From assembly GCA_000444245.1 (NCBI GenBank), contig ATSW01000378.1:1-20174 (forward strand): DNA of 20,174 bases, given 5' to 3'. The notes under the pieces were generated by a model that saw only the letters and a program-made list of their open reading frames with translations, was not told where the DNA came from and ran no database searches. This stretch comes from Botryllus schlosseri. Taxonomy: Eukaryota > Chordata > Ascidiacea > Stolidobranchia > Styelidae. The position numbers and the translations under genes were made by a program. Positions 20,034 through 20,174 of the stretch are shown in pieces (the first letter of the stretch is position 1; each line of letters opens with the position of its first letter).

Positions 20034-20174
20034 GTGCGTTTTTCAATCGAGATGAGTTTATAGTTATGCTAGCAGTGTTATTCGCTGTAGAGTCGGCAAC
20101 CACATGTAATACAGCTATATACTCGTTGCCAATAGCCCACGTCAGATTAAACTGTCTTTTCCTTATCAACATGA
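20034..20174 (+). other. Start of the next intron
   Basis: After the donor GTGCGT the TSP1 frame continues only to a stop (about 20055), as expected for intronic sequence. The other plus frame and the minus strand are open to the window edge, but their peptides are not recognisable. Confidence 0.55.

Noticed and set aside
19870-20172. 100-codon minus-strand ORF over the TSP1 exon
   Set aside because: It overlaps a clear TSP1 coding exon on the other strand in a GC-rich segment, and its peptide is not recognisable. Treated as a shadow.

Overview
This window looks like nuclear DNA from an invertebrate animal, sequenced as part of a draft assembly (N bases at 4135, 4140, 4142 and 19840). It is AT-rich overall with CpG dinucleotides common throughout. 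Long non-coding stretches surround short GC-richer islands. There are eukaryotic splice signals, two DNA transposons of the hAT superfamily, simple repeats, and a thrombospondin type-1 (TSP1) exon, which is an animal extracellular module. No prokaryotic operon, tRNA, rRNA or CRISPR array was found. The phylum cannot be fixed from the sequence.

Layout: positions 1-8747 are mostly non-coding, with a CT microsatellite at the left edge, an unassigned minus-strand ORF (987-1403), a cluster of ATCGATT motifs (about 3252-3325), one coding-looking segment ending at a splice-donor-like site (3565-3738), and a strong hairpin beside the N bases (4102-4134). Positions 8756-9164 hold a 409-bp non-autonomous hAT element with a perfect 8-bp target duplication. 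A tandem TGTGCA-type repeat (9821-9870) and non-coding DNA follow, then a CpG-dense island with a second coding-looking segment (about 12605-12866).

The best-supported gene is on the plus strand at the right. A signal-peptide first coding exon (14841 to 14918 or 14922) is followed, after about 5 kb, by an exon (about 19874-20033) carrying the first half of a TSP1 domain. The gene continues past the window. It would make a secreted or matrix protein, plausibly of the ADAMTS-like/papilin type, but the family is not settled. The first exon ends in two overlapping donors 4 bp apart, and only the downstream one joins directly in frame with the TSP1 exon.

The intron between them contains a 1,109-bp internally deleted hAT transposon (17013-18121) with a perfect 8-bp target duplication, GC-rich hairpins and what may be the tail of its transposase. 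I did not find a convincing undescribed system. The points most worth checking are the two hAT elements, the tandem splice donor, and the two unassigned coding-looking segments.
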